Shown here: piece after piece, positions 43,146 to 51,915 of the stretch
How positions within the stretch are numbered: position 1 is the stretch's first letter
Layout: each line of letters opens with the position of its first letter
Source of the DNA: JAFMDF01 sp965277445
GTDB lineage: Bacteria > Bacteroidota > Bacteroidia > Chitinophagales > Saprospiraceae
Reading direction: 5' to 3'
NCBI GenBank assembly: GCA_965277445.1
Contig: CBDICY010000032.1
Span: forward strand, 2,728,001 to 2,792,000
DNA: 64,000 bases
Notes under the pieces: generated by a model
Told to the model about the DNA's origin: nothing
Seen by the model: only the letters and a program-made list of their open reading frames with translations
The model's database searches: none
Translations under genes and position numbers: made by a program

Positions 43146-43276
43146 AATAGAAATCTAAAATTGAAAATTAAAAATCTTAAATTTAAAAGTGGGCCTCGAT
43201 GTAAAATTGGGGATTTCGTTTAAAAAATCCAAGATTTAGGAGTCATTTCTAAGTCAACCCGCAACTCGCCAACCCG

Positions 43277-44140
43277 TTAAATCGCATTAAACTTATGTCG
43301 TACTAGAGAATTAAACAGCAGTCCGAATTTCCGAGTATTGGGAATTCGAATTCGTTCGTGCATCAAGCGTTCTGCGGGGGTACTTTTGATTTTATCAAAC
43401 AATTTCTTGTAATAAATATAAGCAATATAAACGCCTCTTCTAGCACCACGAGGTAATTCTTTGATACCTTCTAAAGCGGCGGCGAAATCAGCTTCAATTT
43501 CTTCTTCAATTTTAATCTTTTCTGCTAGTGAAAAATGGGCTAAGTCCACTCCAGGAAAATAAGTTCGCCCTAATTCTTCATAATCTGTTTTGACATCTCG
43601 TAGGAAATTAACCTTTTGAAAAGCGGCTCCTAATTTCATGGCGGAAGGTTTTAGCCTTTGGTATTCTGCATCATTTCCTTTCGTGAAAACACGTAAACAC
43701 ATCAAGCCAACGACTTCTGCGGAACCCAAAATATATTCCTCATAAGATTGTCTAGTATGTGTATGTGGATTGATTTGACTATTCAAATCCATTTCCATAC
43801 TGCGCATAAATGTATCGTATAATTCTGCCTCTATATCGTACTCATGCACGACTTGTTGAAAACTATTCAATATAGGATTCAAGCTAATTTTTTGCTCAAT
43901 TGCCTCATGCGTATCTTTCCAAAATTTGTCCAATAAATAAGCCTGTTGATAGCCTTCAAAACTATCGACTATTTCATCTGCAAAGCGCACAAAGCCATAA
44001 ATATTATAAATTGGTTCATGGAATCTTCGGTCTAGGGCATAAATCCCTAAAGAAAAACTAGTACTGTATTTTCGAGTTGTAATTTTACTACAATCCGAAG
44101 ATACTTTGTCGAAAAGATCCTTTTTTAATAATTCTTTCAT
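43277..44140 (-). CDS. crtB: Phytoene synthase
   Basis: 287 residues, the normal length. Squalene/phytoene synthase fold with both Mg-diphosphate Asp motifs: first FADEIVDSFEG, second NFLRDVKTDYEELGRTYFP. RGVYIAYIYY near the end is typical. It condenses two geranylgeranyl diphosphates into phytoene. Starts 161 bases after crtI; the gap contains an imperfect inverted repeat, so co-transcription is likely but may be attenuated. Confidence 0.92.
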   Translation of the reverse strand: MKELLKKDLFDKVSSDCSKITTRKYSTSFSLGIYALDRRFHEPIYNIYGFVRFADEIVDSFEGYQQAYLLDKFWKDTHEAIEQKISLNPILNSFQQVVHEYDIEAELYDTFMRSMEMDLNSQINPHTHTRQSYEEYILGSAEVVGLMCLRVFTKGNDAEYQRLKPSAMKLGAAFQKVNFLRDVKTDYEELGRTYFPGVDLAHFSLAEKIKIEEEIEADFAAALEGIKELPRGARRGVYIAYIYYKKLFDKIKSTPAERLMHERIRIPNTRKFGLLFNSLVRHKFNAI

Positions 44141-44155
44141 AGTCGGTCGCTTAGG

Positions 44156-44297
44156 GCAGAGGGTGAAACTATCATTCAGTAACTTCCCAAAATTAATTCG
44201 ATAATTAATTTTGCTAGATGATTTTACGGTGCTTTGAAATTAACCAAAATTAACGACCCAAGACAGGAAAGTTACTGGTTATAAGCTTACCCTCTGC
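44156..44297. repeat. Imperfect inverted-repeat element between crtI and crtB
   Basis: Outer arms GCAGAGGGT (44156) / ACCCTCTGC (44289) and inner arms CAGTAACTT (44177-44185) / AAGTTACTG (44269-44277), in the same nested order on both sides. About 142 bp, no ORF. It fills nearly the whole gap between crtI and crtB, as a MITE-like insertion would. Confidence 0.5.
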
Positions 44298-44301
44298 TAG
44301 T

Positions 44302-45771
44302 TTATAGGTTTTTCAGTAGTTCTTTGGCTACCACTTGTCCAGAAATAAGGGATGGTGGAACGCCTGGGCCAGGAACAGTCAATTGTCCTGCGAAGTATAG
44401 ATTCTTGAGTTTTTTGCTTTTGATGCTGGGTTTTAAATTCGCCGTTTGCATCAAAGTATTGGCTAAACCGTAAGCATTTCCTTGATAGGCATTATAATCT
44501 TCAATAAAATTGGAGACACAATAACTCTTCTTATACACGATGTGATCTCGTACGTTTTCCCCTACGTAGGACTCCAGTCTTTCCATCATTACTTGATAAT
44601 ATTCTTCTCTGATACTTTCCTCATCTTTTAGACCTGCGGCAATCGGCATTAATAAAAATAGATTCTCCTGATCTTCTGGTGCGACACTATCATCTGTTTT
44701 AGAAGGACAACAGACATAGAACAAAGGTTTCGTCGGCCATTTTTTATTTTTATAAATTTCTTGAGCATGTAAGTCCAAATTATTATCAAAAAACAGCGTA
44801 TGATGCTGTAATTTAGGTACTTTTTTATTGACACCTAAATAGAAGAGTAGGGAAGAGGGGGCAAAGGTTTTTTTAGCCCAATATTTAGGCGTGTAATTCC
44901 GATACTGTTCTTCCAATAAATGCTGTTCAACATGATTATAATCGGCGGAACCAACGACTGCATCAATGTCCATACTATGTCCATTTGCAATGACTCGATT
45001 CACTCTTTTTTGCTGTACCGCTAATTTTGTAACAGGCTCATTTTTGTAAATATACACGCCTTGTTCTTCTGCAATTCGAGTCATCCCTTCCACAATTTTG
45101 TGGAAACCACCCATTGGATACCAAGTGCCTAATTTCAAACCTGCATAATTCATCAAACTATATAAGGCAGGCGTATCTTGTGGCATCGCTCCCAAAAACA
45201 AAACAGGGAACTCCATCAAAGCAATCAATTTTGGGCTCTTAAAATATTGCCGAACATGTTTGCTAAAAGAAGAAAAAACTTGTAACCGAAAAGTATTTTT
45301 AATTAAATCTAAATCCGCAAATTCCAATAAAGAAAGCCCTGGCTTATAGACCAAATCATTCACCCCTTTTTCGTATTTATAAGCGGCTTCTATCATGAAT
45401 TTTCGCAGCTTCACGGCACTTCCTTTTTCCTCGTTTTCAAACATTTGGCAAAGTTCCTCAAAATTAGCAGGCACTTTCATTTCCTCATTGCCTTCAAATA
45501 TCATGGAAAATGAAGGATCTAATAATTTTAAATCGTAAAAATCTTTGCTAGTATAGCCAAAGCGTTTAAAATAGCGCTCGAAGACATCGGGCATCCAATA
45601 CCAACTTGGCCCCATATCGAAGGTAAATCCATCTGCTTTGAACTGTCGAGAACGCCCGCCTAATTGTTCGTTTTTTTCAAATAAATGCACTTCTTCGCCC
45701 GCTTGTGCCAAACAAGAAGCTGCACTTAATCCTGCAAAACCAGCCCCTATAACCGCTATTTTTTTTGCCAC
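44302..45771 (-). CDS. crtI: Phytoene desaturase
   Basis: 489 residues. N-terminal FAD dinucleotide fold AVIGAGFAGLSAASCLA with Glu in VHLFEKNEQLGGRS; MGPSWYWMP; C-terminal YFAGQLTVPGPGVPPSLISG, the carotenoid desaturase signature. It introduces double bases of conjugation by FAD-dependent desaturation of phytoene toward lycopene. First gene of the crt set. An 11-base dyad at 45857-45885 upstream is a possible operator. Confidence 0.92.
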   Translation of the reverse strand: MAKKIAVIGAGFAGLSAASCLAQAGEEVHLFEKNEQLGGRSRQFKADGFTFDMGPSWYWMPDVFERYFKRFGYTSKDFYDLKLLDPSFSMIFEGNEEMKVPANFEELCQMFENEEKGSAVKLRKFMIEAAYKYEKGVNDLVYKPGLSLLEFADLDLIKNTFRLQVFSSFSKHVRQYFKSPKLIALMEFPVLFLGAMPQDTPALYSLMNYAGLKLGTWYPMGGFHKIVEGMTRIAEEQGVYIYKNEPVTKLAVQQKRVNRVIANGHSMDIDAVVGSADYNHVEQHLLEEQYRNYTPKYWAKKTFAPSSLLFYLGVNKKVPKLQHHTLFFDNNLDLHAQEIYKNKKWPTKPLFYVCCPSKTDDSVAPEDQENLFLLMPIAAGLKDEESIREEYYQVMMERLESYVGENVRDHIVYKKSYCVSNFIEDYNAYQGNAYGLANTLMQTANLKPSIKSKKLKNLYFAGQLTVPGPGVPPSLISGQVVAKELLKNL

Positions 45772-45856
45772 GTTAGTCGCTATTTTAATTTAAAGAGATA
45801 TTATTTGAGGTCATTTACCTGAAATGACGAAGGATAAACTATAAAAAAAGATTTTT

Positions 45857-45885
45857 GTTTAATCTTTATGTATAAAAAGTTAAAC
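45857..45885. promoter_or_regulatory. Inverted repeat upstream of crtI, possible operator
   Basis: GTTTAATCTTT - ATGTATAA - AAAGTTAAAC, 86 bases upstream of crtI. Its dyad length and 8-base spacer are compatible with a dimeric regulator such as a MerR/CarH-type protein, which often control carotenoid genes; no such regulator is encoded nearby. Confidence 0.35.
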
Positions 45886-46017
45886 GAAATAAAGTTATTG
45901 GAATGAATGAGATAAGAAAAAGGTAGTTATGTGTTTTTTTGGAAAGGAATGCTAATTGTTAGTGTAACATAACGTCAAGGTAATTGTTTTTATTCAGCCA
46001 AAAAAGAATGTGTTCAT

Positions 46018-46518
46018 TTATTTAATCAAGTATTGCATAATTACTACATCCTGCCATTGCCCATCTCGAAAGCCAACTTCTTTTTGCGTACCAACGATGG
46101 TATAGCCCAATCGTTGATTATAGGCAACACTTGCAGCATTTCCTCCTAGAATCTTAGCCACTAAATGTCGATAGCCCAATGTTTGACAAACTTGCATCAG
46201 GTATTTTTTGAAGAAAGTGCCATAGCCTTTACCTAATTCCGTATTGGTGAGATAAACCGCTGTTTCGCAAGTCGTTCGATAACCGCTACGGTCGCTGTAT
46301 TTTTTGATAATGCCCCAACCAATGACGTGTTCCATTTTTTTTAGGACAAACAAGCGTTCTCGATCATTAAAGTGATCCACCCAATGGGCAATATCAGTTG
46401 CTTTTTTTAGCACTTCATCCATCGTTGCGCCGCCTGCTTGGATATACTCATTATAGATCTTAGCAATGTCGGTATAATGGGTTGGTTGCGCCAAATTTAT
46501 ATTTAAATCATTTTGCAT
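46018..46518 (-). CDS. GNAT family N-acetyltransferase
   Basis: 166 residues from the ATG at 46518 (MQNDLNINLAQPTHY). The longer frame to 46623 begins inside a palindromic repeat and adds residues (SSSDDDSHPTRW) unlike the family. GNAT fold of the phosphinothricin-acetyltransferase-like subgroup: YNEYIQAGGATMDE, acetyl-CoA loop ELGKGYGTFFKKYL, and YNQRLGYTIVGTQKEVGF. Substrate unknown. Confidence 0.78.
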   Translation of the reverse strand: MQNDLNINLAQPTHYTDIAKIYNEYIQAGGATMDEVLKKATDIAHWVDHFNDRERLFVLKKMEHVIGWGIIKKYSDRSGYRTTCETAVYLTNTELGKGYGTFFKKYLMQVCQTLGYRHLVAKILGGNAASVAYNQRLGYTIVGTQKEVGFRDGQWQDVVIMQYLIK

Positions 46519-46579
46519 TTTAGGACGATAATTATAATCATAAAAACTAGGTAAGCTCTCCATATTTAAGGGAAACCAT

Positions 46580-46651
46580 CTCGTCGGATGACTATCGTCG
46601 TCCGATGAGCTGGTTAATATCATCCGACGACGCAGTCATCGGACGATATTA
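46580..46651. repeat. Two tandem palindromes of a GTCGGATGAC-like unit
   Basis: First palindrome 46580-46609 (CTCGTCGGATGAC / GTCGTCCGATGAG, two mismatches), second 46615-46651 (TAATATCATCCGACGAC / GTCATCGGACGATATTA, two mismatches, loop GCA). All four arms are versions of one ~10-base unit. It lies just upstream of the GNAT gene and overlaps the upstream-extended reading frame. Confidence 0.7.
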
Positions 46652-46699
46652 ACTGACGATTAACTCCAATTGAATATTACCAGAATCAGCACCAAAAAA

Positions 46700-47212
46700 C
46701 TAAATCAATTGCTCACAAAATAAATCAATTTTACCTAAAACCTCACTAGGAATGGCATCTTCTACGACCCAACTATGCAAATGCCCACGATATGCCATCC
46801 CCAAATAGTCCGCTGTATTTTTAAAGGGCATGGTAAACCCTTCATATTCCACCGAGTCAGAACTACAAGCAATCGAAAACATTTTTTTGCCATTGCGCAA
46901 CTGTCGTCCTAAGGGTTTTTCAATGGTCAATAAATCCGTCATACGATCAAAAAAGGTTTTTAATTGGGCACTCATGGCATACCAATAGACAGGCGTTGCA
47001 AAGATTATTTGCTCATATTGCACCATTTGTGTAGCGATTTTGACAAAATCATCGGCTTTATTACCATGTTCATAATCAAAATAACTAATTTTATAGGCGT
47101 TTAAATCAATAAAAGTCGCATTGCTTTTAGCAATAATAGCATCGACTATTTTTCGGGTATTTCCATTACTATGGGAACTGCCCATGATAATTAAAGTCTT
47201 AGTTGGATTCAT
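46700..47212 (-). CDS. NAD(P)H-dependent flavin reductase (flavodoxin-like)
   Basis: 170 residues. Flavodoxin fold with FMN-phosphate loop GSSHSNGNTRK (residues 11-21), FATPVYWYAMSAQLKTFFDRM and GKKMFSIACSSD. NADPH-dependent FMN reductase/quinone reductase family. Cytosolic. 76 bases upstream of the GNAT repeat region on the same strand. Physiological substrate unknown. Confidence 0.82.
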   Translation of the reverse strand: MNPTKTLIIMGSSHSNGNTRKIVDAIIAKSNATFIDLNAYKISYFDYEHGNKADDFVKIATQMVQYEQIIFATPVYWYAMSAQLKTFFDRMTDLLTIEKPLGRQLRNGKKMFSIACSSDSVEYEGFTMPFKNTADYLGMAYRGHLHSWVVEDAIPSEVLGKIDLFCEQLI

Positions 47213-47414
47213 TTTAGTATTAATTTTAAGCGCTCAATCATTTTGAAGCATTGATTTATTGCTGTATGATTTATTGTTGGATGATAGCCATAAAACAATA
47301 TAGCAATAAATCAATTTATATAAGTAATTCCTAAATCAATTAATTAACCAACAGGATATAGAGAGAGACTTTCCCATCTTGTAAATCCTAAATATCCTGT
47401 CATCATGTAGTATT

Positions 47415-48530
47415 ATGAAAAAAATTAACACCCTACTCCTAGTTTTCGTTTGCTGTCTAGTTATAAATTTATCAGCGAATAACGGAACATCTCCATTGAC
47501 GGCCGATTTTGTGGTTGGCAATCCCGAAGTACAATCCATGAATTCGATTGCTTTTGGACCCGAAGGTATTTTATTTGTTGGAGATTCCAAAAGTGCGATG
47601 GTTGCTGCTATTGATACCAAAGACAATACGGCTGCGGAAGCATCCAAAAAGTTAAGTATGAAAAAAGTAGACGAACAGATCGCTGCTTTATTAGGCACTA
47701 CCGCAGACCAAGTGACCATCCAAGATATGGCAGTCAATCCTATTTCTAAAATGATTTACTTTGCCGTTCACCATAGCAATGGTACGCCCGTTTTACTTAA
47801 GACGGATGGCGAAACCATTCAGCATGTGCCCTTAACCGAAGTGAGTCATTCTAAAATTGATTTAACGAATGCGATTGATGCAGAAAAGAAGGATAGAAGA
47901 GGCAATAGTATGCGCGTATCAGCTATCTCTGATTTAAATTATTTCGAAGGAAAAGTAATGGTTTCTGGTTTATCGAATGAAGAATTTGCTTCTACTTTCC
48001 GAAGTATTCCTTTCCCTTTTAAGGCGGAGCAAACGCATTCCTCTCTAGAGATTTATCATGCTGCACATGGCAAATATGAAACACATGCACCGATTAAAGC
48101 TTTTTTACCAGTCAATATCAACGGCGAGGCGAATTTAGTAGCCGCTTATACTTGTACCCCATTGGTGGTTTTTCCTATGACGAACTTAAAACCTGGCGAA
48201 CATACAACGGGTCAAACAGTTGCGGAATTAGGTAATTGGAATGTTCCTTTAGATATTATTCAAATGGAAAAAGAAGGGAAGTCGTATTTATTGATGGCAA
48301 ACTCGTCAAGAGCAGTAATGAAAATTTCTGTCGACCAAGTAGCTAATTTTAATGATTCTTTGACGGAGAAAGTAGCGGAACGTTCTGGAACGGCTGGTGT
48401 TGATTTTATCAATTTACCATTTGTAAATGTGCAGCAGTTAGCTAAATTGTCAGATAGTCAATTTATTATGTTACAGCGAAAAGGGAATGGTGATTTAGAT
48501 TTGTTGACGCAGAATAATCGTTGGTTGTAG
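47415..48530 (+). CDS. Secreted beta-propeller-like protein
   Basis: 371 residues. Signal peptide 1-21 (VINLSAN). Repeated strand patterns (NSIAFGPEGILFVGDSKSAMVAAID, DMAVNPISKMIYFAV, VSAISDLNYFEGKVMVSGL, VDFINLPFVNVQQLAKLSDSQFIML) look like blades of a beta-propeller. No catalytic motif or named family recognised. The next gene on the strand also encodes a secreted protein, 117 bases on, with a small palindrome between. Confidence 0.6.
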   Translation: MKKINTLLLVFVCCLVINLSANNGTSPLTADFVVGNPEVQSMNSIAFGPEGILFVGDSKSAMVAAIDTKDNTAAEASKKLSMKKVDEQIAALLGTTADQVTIQDMAVNPISKMIYFAVHHSNGTPVLLKTDGETIQHVPLTEVSHSKIDLTNAIDAEKKDRRGNSMRVSAISDLNYFEGKVMVSGLSNEEFASTFRSIPFPFKAEQTHSSLEIYHAAHGKYETHAPIKAFLPVNINGEANLVAAYTCTPLVVFPMTNLKPGEHTTGQTVAELGNWNVPLDIIQMEKEGKSYLLMANSSRAVMKISVDQVANFNDSLTEKVAERSGTAGVDFINLPFVNVQQLAKLSDSQFIMLQRKGNGDLDLLTQNNRWL

Positions 48531-48580
48531 ACAGGATGACAAGATTATCCATGATTAACAAGATTTAGGCTAACAACAAC

Positions 48581-48610
48581 ATCACGAGGTAATGGAAATT
48601 ACCCCGTGAT
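48581..48610. repeat. 30-bp hairpin ATCACGAGGTAAT
   Basis: Arms ATCACGAGGTAAT and ATTACCCCGTGAT (one mismatch) around GGAA. It lies 51 bases after the propeller-like gene and 38 bases before the next start; it could be a terminator stem or a dispersed palindrome. Confidence 0.6.
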
Positions 48611-48647
48611 ACTAGCCATTCAAATGATTAGAAAACTAGCGGATATA

Positions 48648-49727
48648 ATGAAAAAAAAATTGCGCCTTTGCATTTTTGCCTGCCTCCTCTCCACAACACT
48701 TACTGCCCAAACTTTTTCCATTATAACTGACGATGCTTCCAAGCGAAAAGGCTGTGTACAATTGGCAAACGTACCGACGGGGACTTATTCAAAAGAAGCC
48801 CTAAAAGTTTTTTTGTTTCCGCAAAATCCAGATAATCCCGTATCGCCAATAGTGGGAAGTTGGACGCAAGATAGTATGAATCTCTATTTTTGCCCACTCA
48901 TTCCGTTTAGTAAAGACTTGACCTATCAAGCAAGATTTTCCAAACTACCTTATTTTACCTTTAAACCAGTTCCACCTAAGAATTACACCTTAACCGAGGT
49001 AACTCATATTTATCCTAGTGTAGCGCAATTACCAGAAAATACGCTCAAAATGTACCTCCATTTTTCAGCACCAATGAGTGATGGAAATGGATACGACTAT
49101 TTGCAGCTAACGGCAGCAAATGGAGATACTATTGAAGCGCCTTTTCTAGATTTAAAACCATTATTATGGAATGAAGATCGCACTCGATTAACGGTTTGGT
49201 TTGACCCAGGAAGAGTCAAAAGAGAACTGTTGAGAAATCAAAAACTAGGTGCGCCATTAGAAGAAGGAAAAAATTATACCTTGCGCGTTGCTAAAAATTG
49301 GAAAGATGCCAATGGGTATTCTTTGGCGGCAGGACAGGTTAAAAATATGGAAGTTGTGAAGGCGGATAGAACTACACCTATACCTAAAGATTGGATAATT
49401 ATAGCACCGAAAGCCAATACAAAAGAAGCGGTTGTGATTAATTTTGGAGAGGCACTTGACCATGCATTAGCTACCAAATCATTAAGAGTTTATACGAAAA
49501 AAGGGAAGATTGTAGAAGGAGAAATAAACTTAAAAGCGCAAGAAAAAGTATGGGTGTTTACGCCCTTAAATAATTGGCAAGCCAATCCTTACCGCATTCA
49601 AATAAAAGCGGAACTAGAAGATTTAGCAGGCAATAATTTGAATCGTTTATTTGATACAGATTTAGAAAAGCAGCCTACCAAAAAACAAGCATTACCCTAT
49701 TATTATGTAGATTTTAAAGTAGAGTAG
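48648..49727 (+). CDS. Secreted protein with Ig-like domains
   Basis: 359 residues from ATG 48648 (KKKLRLCIFACLLSTTLTAQ is a clean signal peptide); the in-frame start at 48606 lies in the hairpin and adds 14 unlikely residues. Three SbsA/bacterial Ig-like regions: about 25-115, VTHIYPSVAQLPENTLKMYLHFSAPM (about 120), and WIIIAPKANTKEAVVINFGEALDHA (about 250). The C terminus RIQIKAELEDLAGN is typical of the last Ig strand pair. No lipobox. Function unknown; possibly partner of the propeller-like protein. Confidence 0.6.
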   Translation: MKKKLRLCIFACLLSTTLTAQTFSIITDDASKRKGCVQLANVPTGTYSKEALKVFLFPQNPDNPVSPIVGSWTQDSMNLYFCPLIPFSKDLTYQARFSKLPYFTFKPVPPKNYTLTEVTHIYPSVAQLPENTLKMYLHFSAPMSDGNGYDYLQLTAANGDTIEAPFLDLKPLLWNEDRTRLTVWFDPGRVKRELLRNQKLGAPLEEGKNYTLRVAKNWKDANGYSLAAGQVKNMEVVKADRTTPIPKDWIIIAPKANTKEAVVINFGEALDHALATKSLRVYTKKGKIVEGEINLKAQEKVWVFTPLNNWQANPYRIQIKAELEDLAGNNLNRLFDTDLEKQPTKKQALPYYYVDFKVE

Positions 49728-49759
49728 ATTTGGTTGGTTTATTCTTTTATATTTGTAGC

Positions 49760-50332
49760 ATGAAACCAAGAGACCCGCAGAAGATAGATAGAATTCACCA
49801 AGCGACTTTGGGACTAGTTTCCGAAATAGGACTAGCAGGTTTAACGATGTCTAAAATTGGTAAGGCAGCCAAAATGGGGATGGGGACGATTTACACTTAT
49901 TTTGCCAGCAAAGAAGAAATTATTAACTCTTTGTACCAAAGCTTAAAAAGAAAACACGCCGAAGAAGTCTATGTAAACTTTGATGAAAACCAATCTTTTC
50001 TCGCTAATTTTCGAGCTATTTTTGACATCTTTTTTAAAAATTGCTACCATCAAGAGACAGAATATTTTTTCTTAGAACAATGTCGGGCGTCTCCTTTCCT
50101 CTCCTTAGATTCTATTGTTTTGGAAGAAGCGGTTCTTGCCAAAATGAATGCGTTATTAGATGAAGGCAAAGCAGAAAAAATTCTAAAAAATATAGACAAT
50201 ACCTTGTTAATTGGCTATTTAATGGGCGGAGTACAAGGTTTTTTGACGCAATTGCGGAGAACAGATGAGGAACTAACGCAAGCCCATATAGATGCTGCTT
50301 TAGTGCTTTGTTTGGATGCTATTAAAGTATAA
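49760..50332 (+). CDS. TetR family transcriptional regulator
   Basis: 190 residues from the ATG at 49760 (MKPRDPQKIDRI); the longer frame from 49730 overlaps the -10 region and is unlikely. Helix-turn-helix LTMSKIGKAAKMGMGTIYTYFASKEEIINSLY (residues about 27-58) and a TetR_C helical ligand domain. The stop is 5 bases before the DinB gene, so it probably controls its own operon. Confidence 0.85.
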   Translation: MKPRDPQKIDRIHQATLGLVSEIGLAGLTMSKIGKAAKMGMGTIYTYFASKEEIINSLYQSLKRKHAEEVYVNFDENQSFLANFRAIFDIFFKNCYHQETEYFFLEQCRASPFLSLDSIVLEEAVLAKMNALLDEGKAEKILKNIDNTLLIGYLMGGVQGFLTQLRRTDEELTQAHIDAALVLCLDAIKV

Positions 50333-50337
50333 ATTAC

Positions 50338-50823
50338 ATGAAAAAATACCGAGATAATGGTGCGATCGGCGCACTTTTGGATGAATATGAAAAAGCTATT
50401 TTGGAACTACAAGCCTCAATTAAACATATTAGTCCTGATGAATTGACCACGATTGTTGACAAGGAAACGGAAGATATGGATTGCCGTTCTATTCAGACCA
50501 TTTTAACCCATGTGGTTCGTGCGGGTTATGGTTATGTCATTGCAATAAGAAAATGGAAAGGAGAAGATATAGATTTTATAGCAAGAAAAAAATTAGCAAC
50601 TATAGCCGCTTATCAGGAAGCATTACAACAGATGTTTCAGTTCAATGAGCAGTTATTTATGGATTACCCAAATTTAAAAATAAAAGAACACGACAACACG
50701 AAGAAAATGCTAACTAGTTGGGGGCAAAGTTTTGATGCAGAACAAATCATAGAACATGCGATTGTGCATATTTTGCGGCATCGGCGGCAGATAGAACGAT
50801 TTTTGATAAAGCTACGTGGGTAA
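50338..50823 (+). CDS. DinB/YfiT-like metal-binding four-helix protein
   Basis: 161 residues. Four-helix bundle of the DinB superfamily with His in LTHVVRAGYGY (about 58) and EHAIVHILRHRRQ (about 142-150) as expected metal ligands. These proteins include thiol transferases and many of unknown activity. Co-transcribed with the TetR gene upstream. Confidence 0.75.
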   Translation: MKKYRDNGAIGALLDEYEKAILELQASIKHISPDELTTIVDKETEDMDCRSIQTILTHVVRAGYGYVIAIRKWKGEDIDFIARKKLATIAAYQEALQQMFQFNEQLFMDYPNLKIKEHDNTKKMLTSWGQSFDAEQIIEHAIVHILRHRRQIERFLIKLRG

Positions 50824-50834
50824 TAAACGCTTGC

Positions 50835-51233
50835 TCAACTAGTCGTACCGAGTTTTTTTTCCTCCAAAAATGTATAAATAAGGAAACTACCAAATGCTAT
50901 AGTAAACAATGCTACAATACGACCGTAGGGTTTGAAAACGGGAATTAAAGAGGACACAAAATTTTGAAAACCTACTGAACCAATGAGTATAAAGGATATG
51001 GCAGCGATGATTGCAATAAACCCAATTATTTTAATAACCATGGGATGTTTTGATTCCTTAGCCATCTTAACTAACAAAAGACCAAAAGCAAGCCTTCCGA
51101 TGATTGCACCAAAATAAAGCGTTGGATTATCTAAATTAGCTTCTAGGAGACCGTAAAGATTTTCAGGATAAATAAGAGCAGCAATACCTAATCCTATCAT
51201 GAATAAGCCTAAGGATATGATAATTAATTTCAT
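50835..51233 (-). CDS. Small membrane protein, four TM segments
   Basis: 132 residues; four hydrophobic helices (about 2-20, 42-58, 68-88, 100-122), first followed by YPENLYGLLEANLDNPTL. It resembles the DUF4345-like group of small bacterial membrane proteins; assignment is tentative. Convergent with the DinB gene, 11 bases apart. Confidence 0.55.
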   Translation of the reverse strand: MKLIIISLGLFMIGLGIAALIYPENLYGLLEANLDNPTLYFGAIIGRLAFGLLLVKMAKESKHPMVIKIIGFIAIIAAISFILIGSVGFQNFVSSLIPVFKPYGRIVALFTIAFGSFLIYTFLEEKKLGTTS

Positions 51234-51314
51234 GTGAATGGTTGTTTATTATGCATCTTTAGATAAAGTTAACTAAAGTTACACACTTTATTGGCTTTTT
51301 ATCCGATATGAAAT

Positions 51315-51860
51315 TTAATGGATGGATTGAACACTTATTTTAAGATAATCATCGAGACTTGGATCGATGAGAAGTATACGATGGGTCGATTTATCTTCGA
51401 TAAGGTTATAATCATGATCTTGATAAAAAGCATCCGTAAAAAATTGATGTAAATCTACCCCCAAAAAATCAAGTTTCCCTACTAAATGTTTGGTTTGGTA
51501 GCGATTTTGTAATCCTTCTTTTTGGAGGAGATGATTGACGATAGCATTAAAAAGGGTAGCATAGCCGATACAATTAGCTTTTCCAGTTACGGCAACTTTA
51601 TTAGGATTATTCGATACTTTCTGGAAAGTAAATTGAAGGTGACTATTGGTGATTTTTCTTGCAATATGAGCAATAGTTGATAAATCTAGCTGCTTATTCT
51701 TTGCTTCGGTTTGTATGGCAGTAATTATTTTTTGATTGGTTAATGGAATAGACTTTCTCTCTTTAATTGGTGTATAAGAAATGGTTTGTCTATACAGAAA
51801 GCCTCTGAAAAAGAGGATTAATAACAAACTTATTCCAATTATTTTCAAGGCTTTCTTCAT
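51315..51860 (-). CDS. Transglutaminase-like cysteine protein, membrane-anchored
   Basis: 181 residues. N-terminal membrane anchor (5-21, IIGISLLLILFFRGFLY). A transglutaminase-like core with Cys97 in GKANCIGYATLFNAI, His149 in YQDHDYN and Asp166 in ILLIDPSLDDY, the expected Cys-His-Asp order. It may be a protease, deamidase or crosslinker acting outside the membrane. Length is short but the triad seems complete. Confidence 0.65.
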   Translation of the reverse strand: MKKALKIIGISLLLILFFRGFLYRQTISYTPIKERKSIPLTNQKIITAIQTEAKNKQLDLSTIAHIARKITNSHLQFTFQKVSNNPNKVAVTGKANCIGYATLFNAIVNHLLQKEGLQNRYQTKHLVGKLDFLGVDLHQFFTDAFYQDHDYNLIEDKSTHRILLIDPSLDDYLKISVQSIH

Positions 51861-51915
51861 AAGAAATCAGTAAACTACTAAAGAAAAAATTCATTCACTA
51901 AAATAATCAGCAGAA

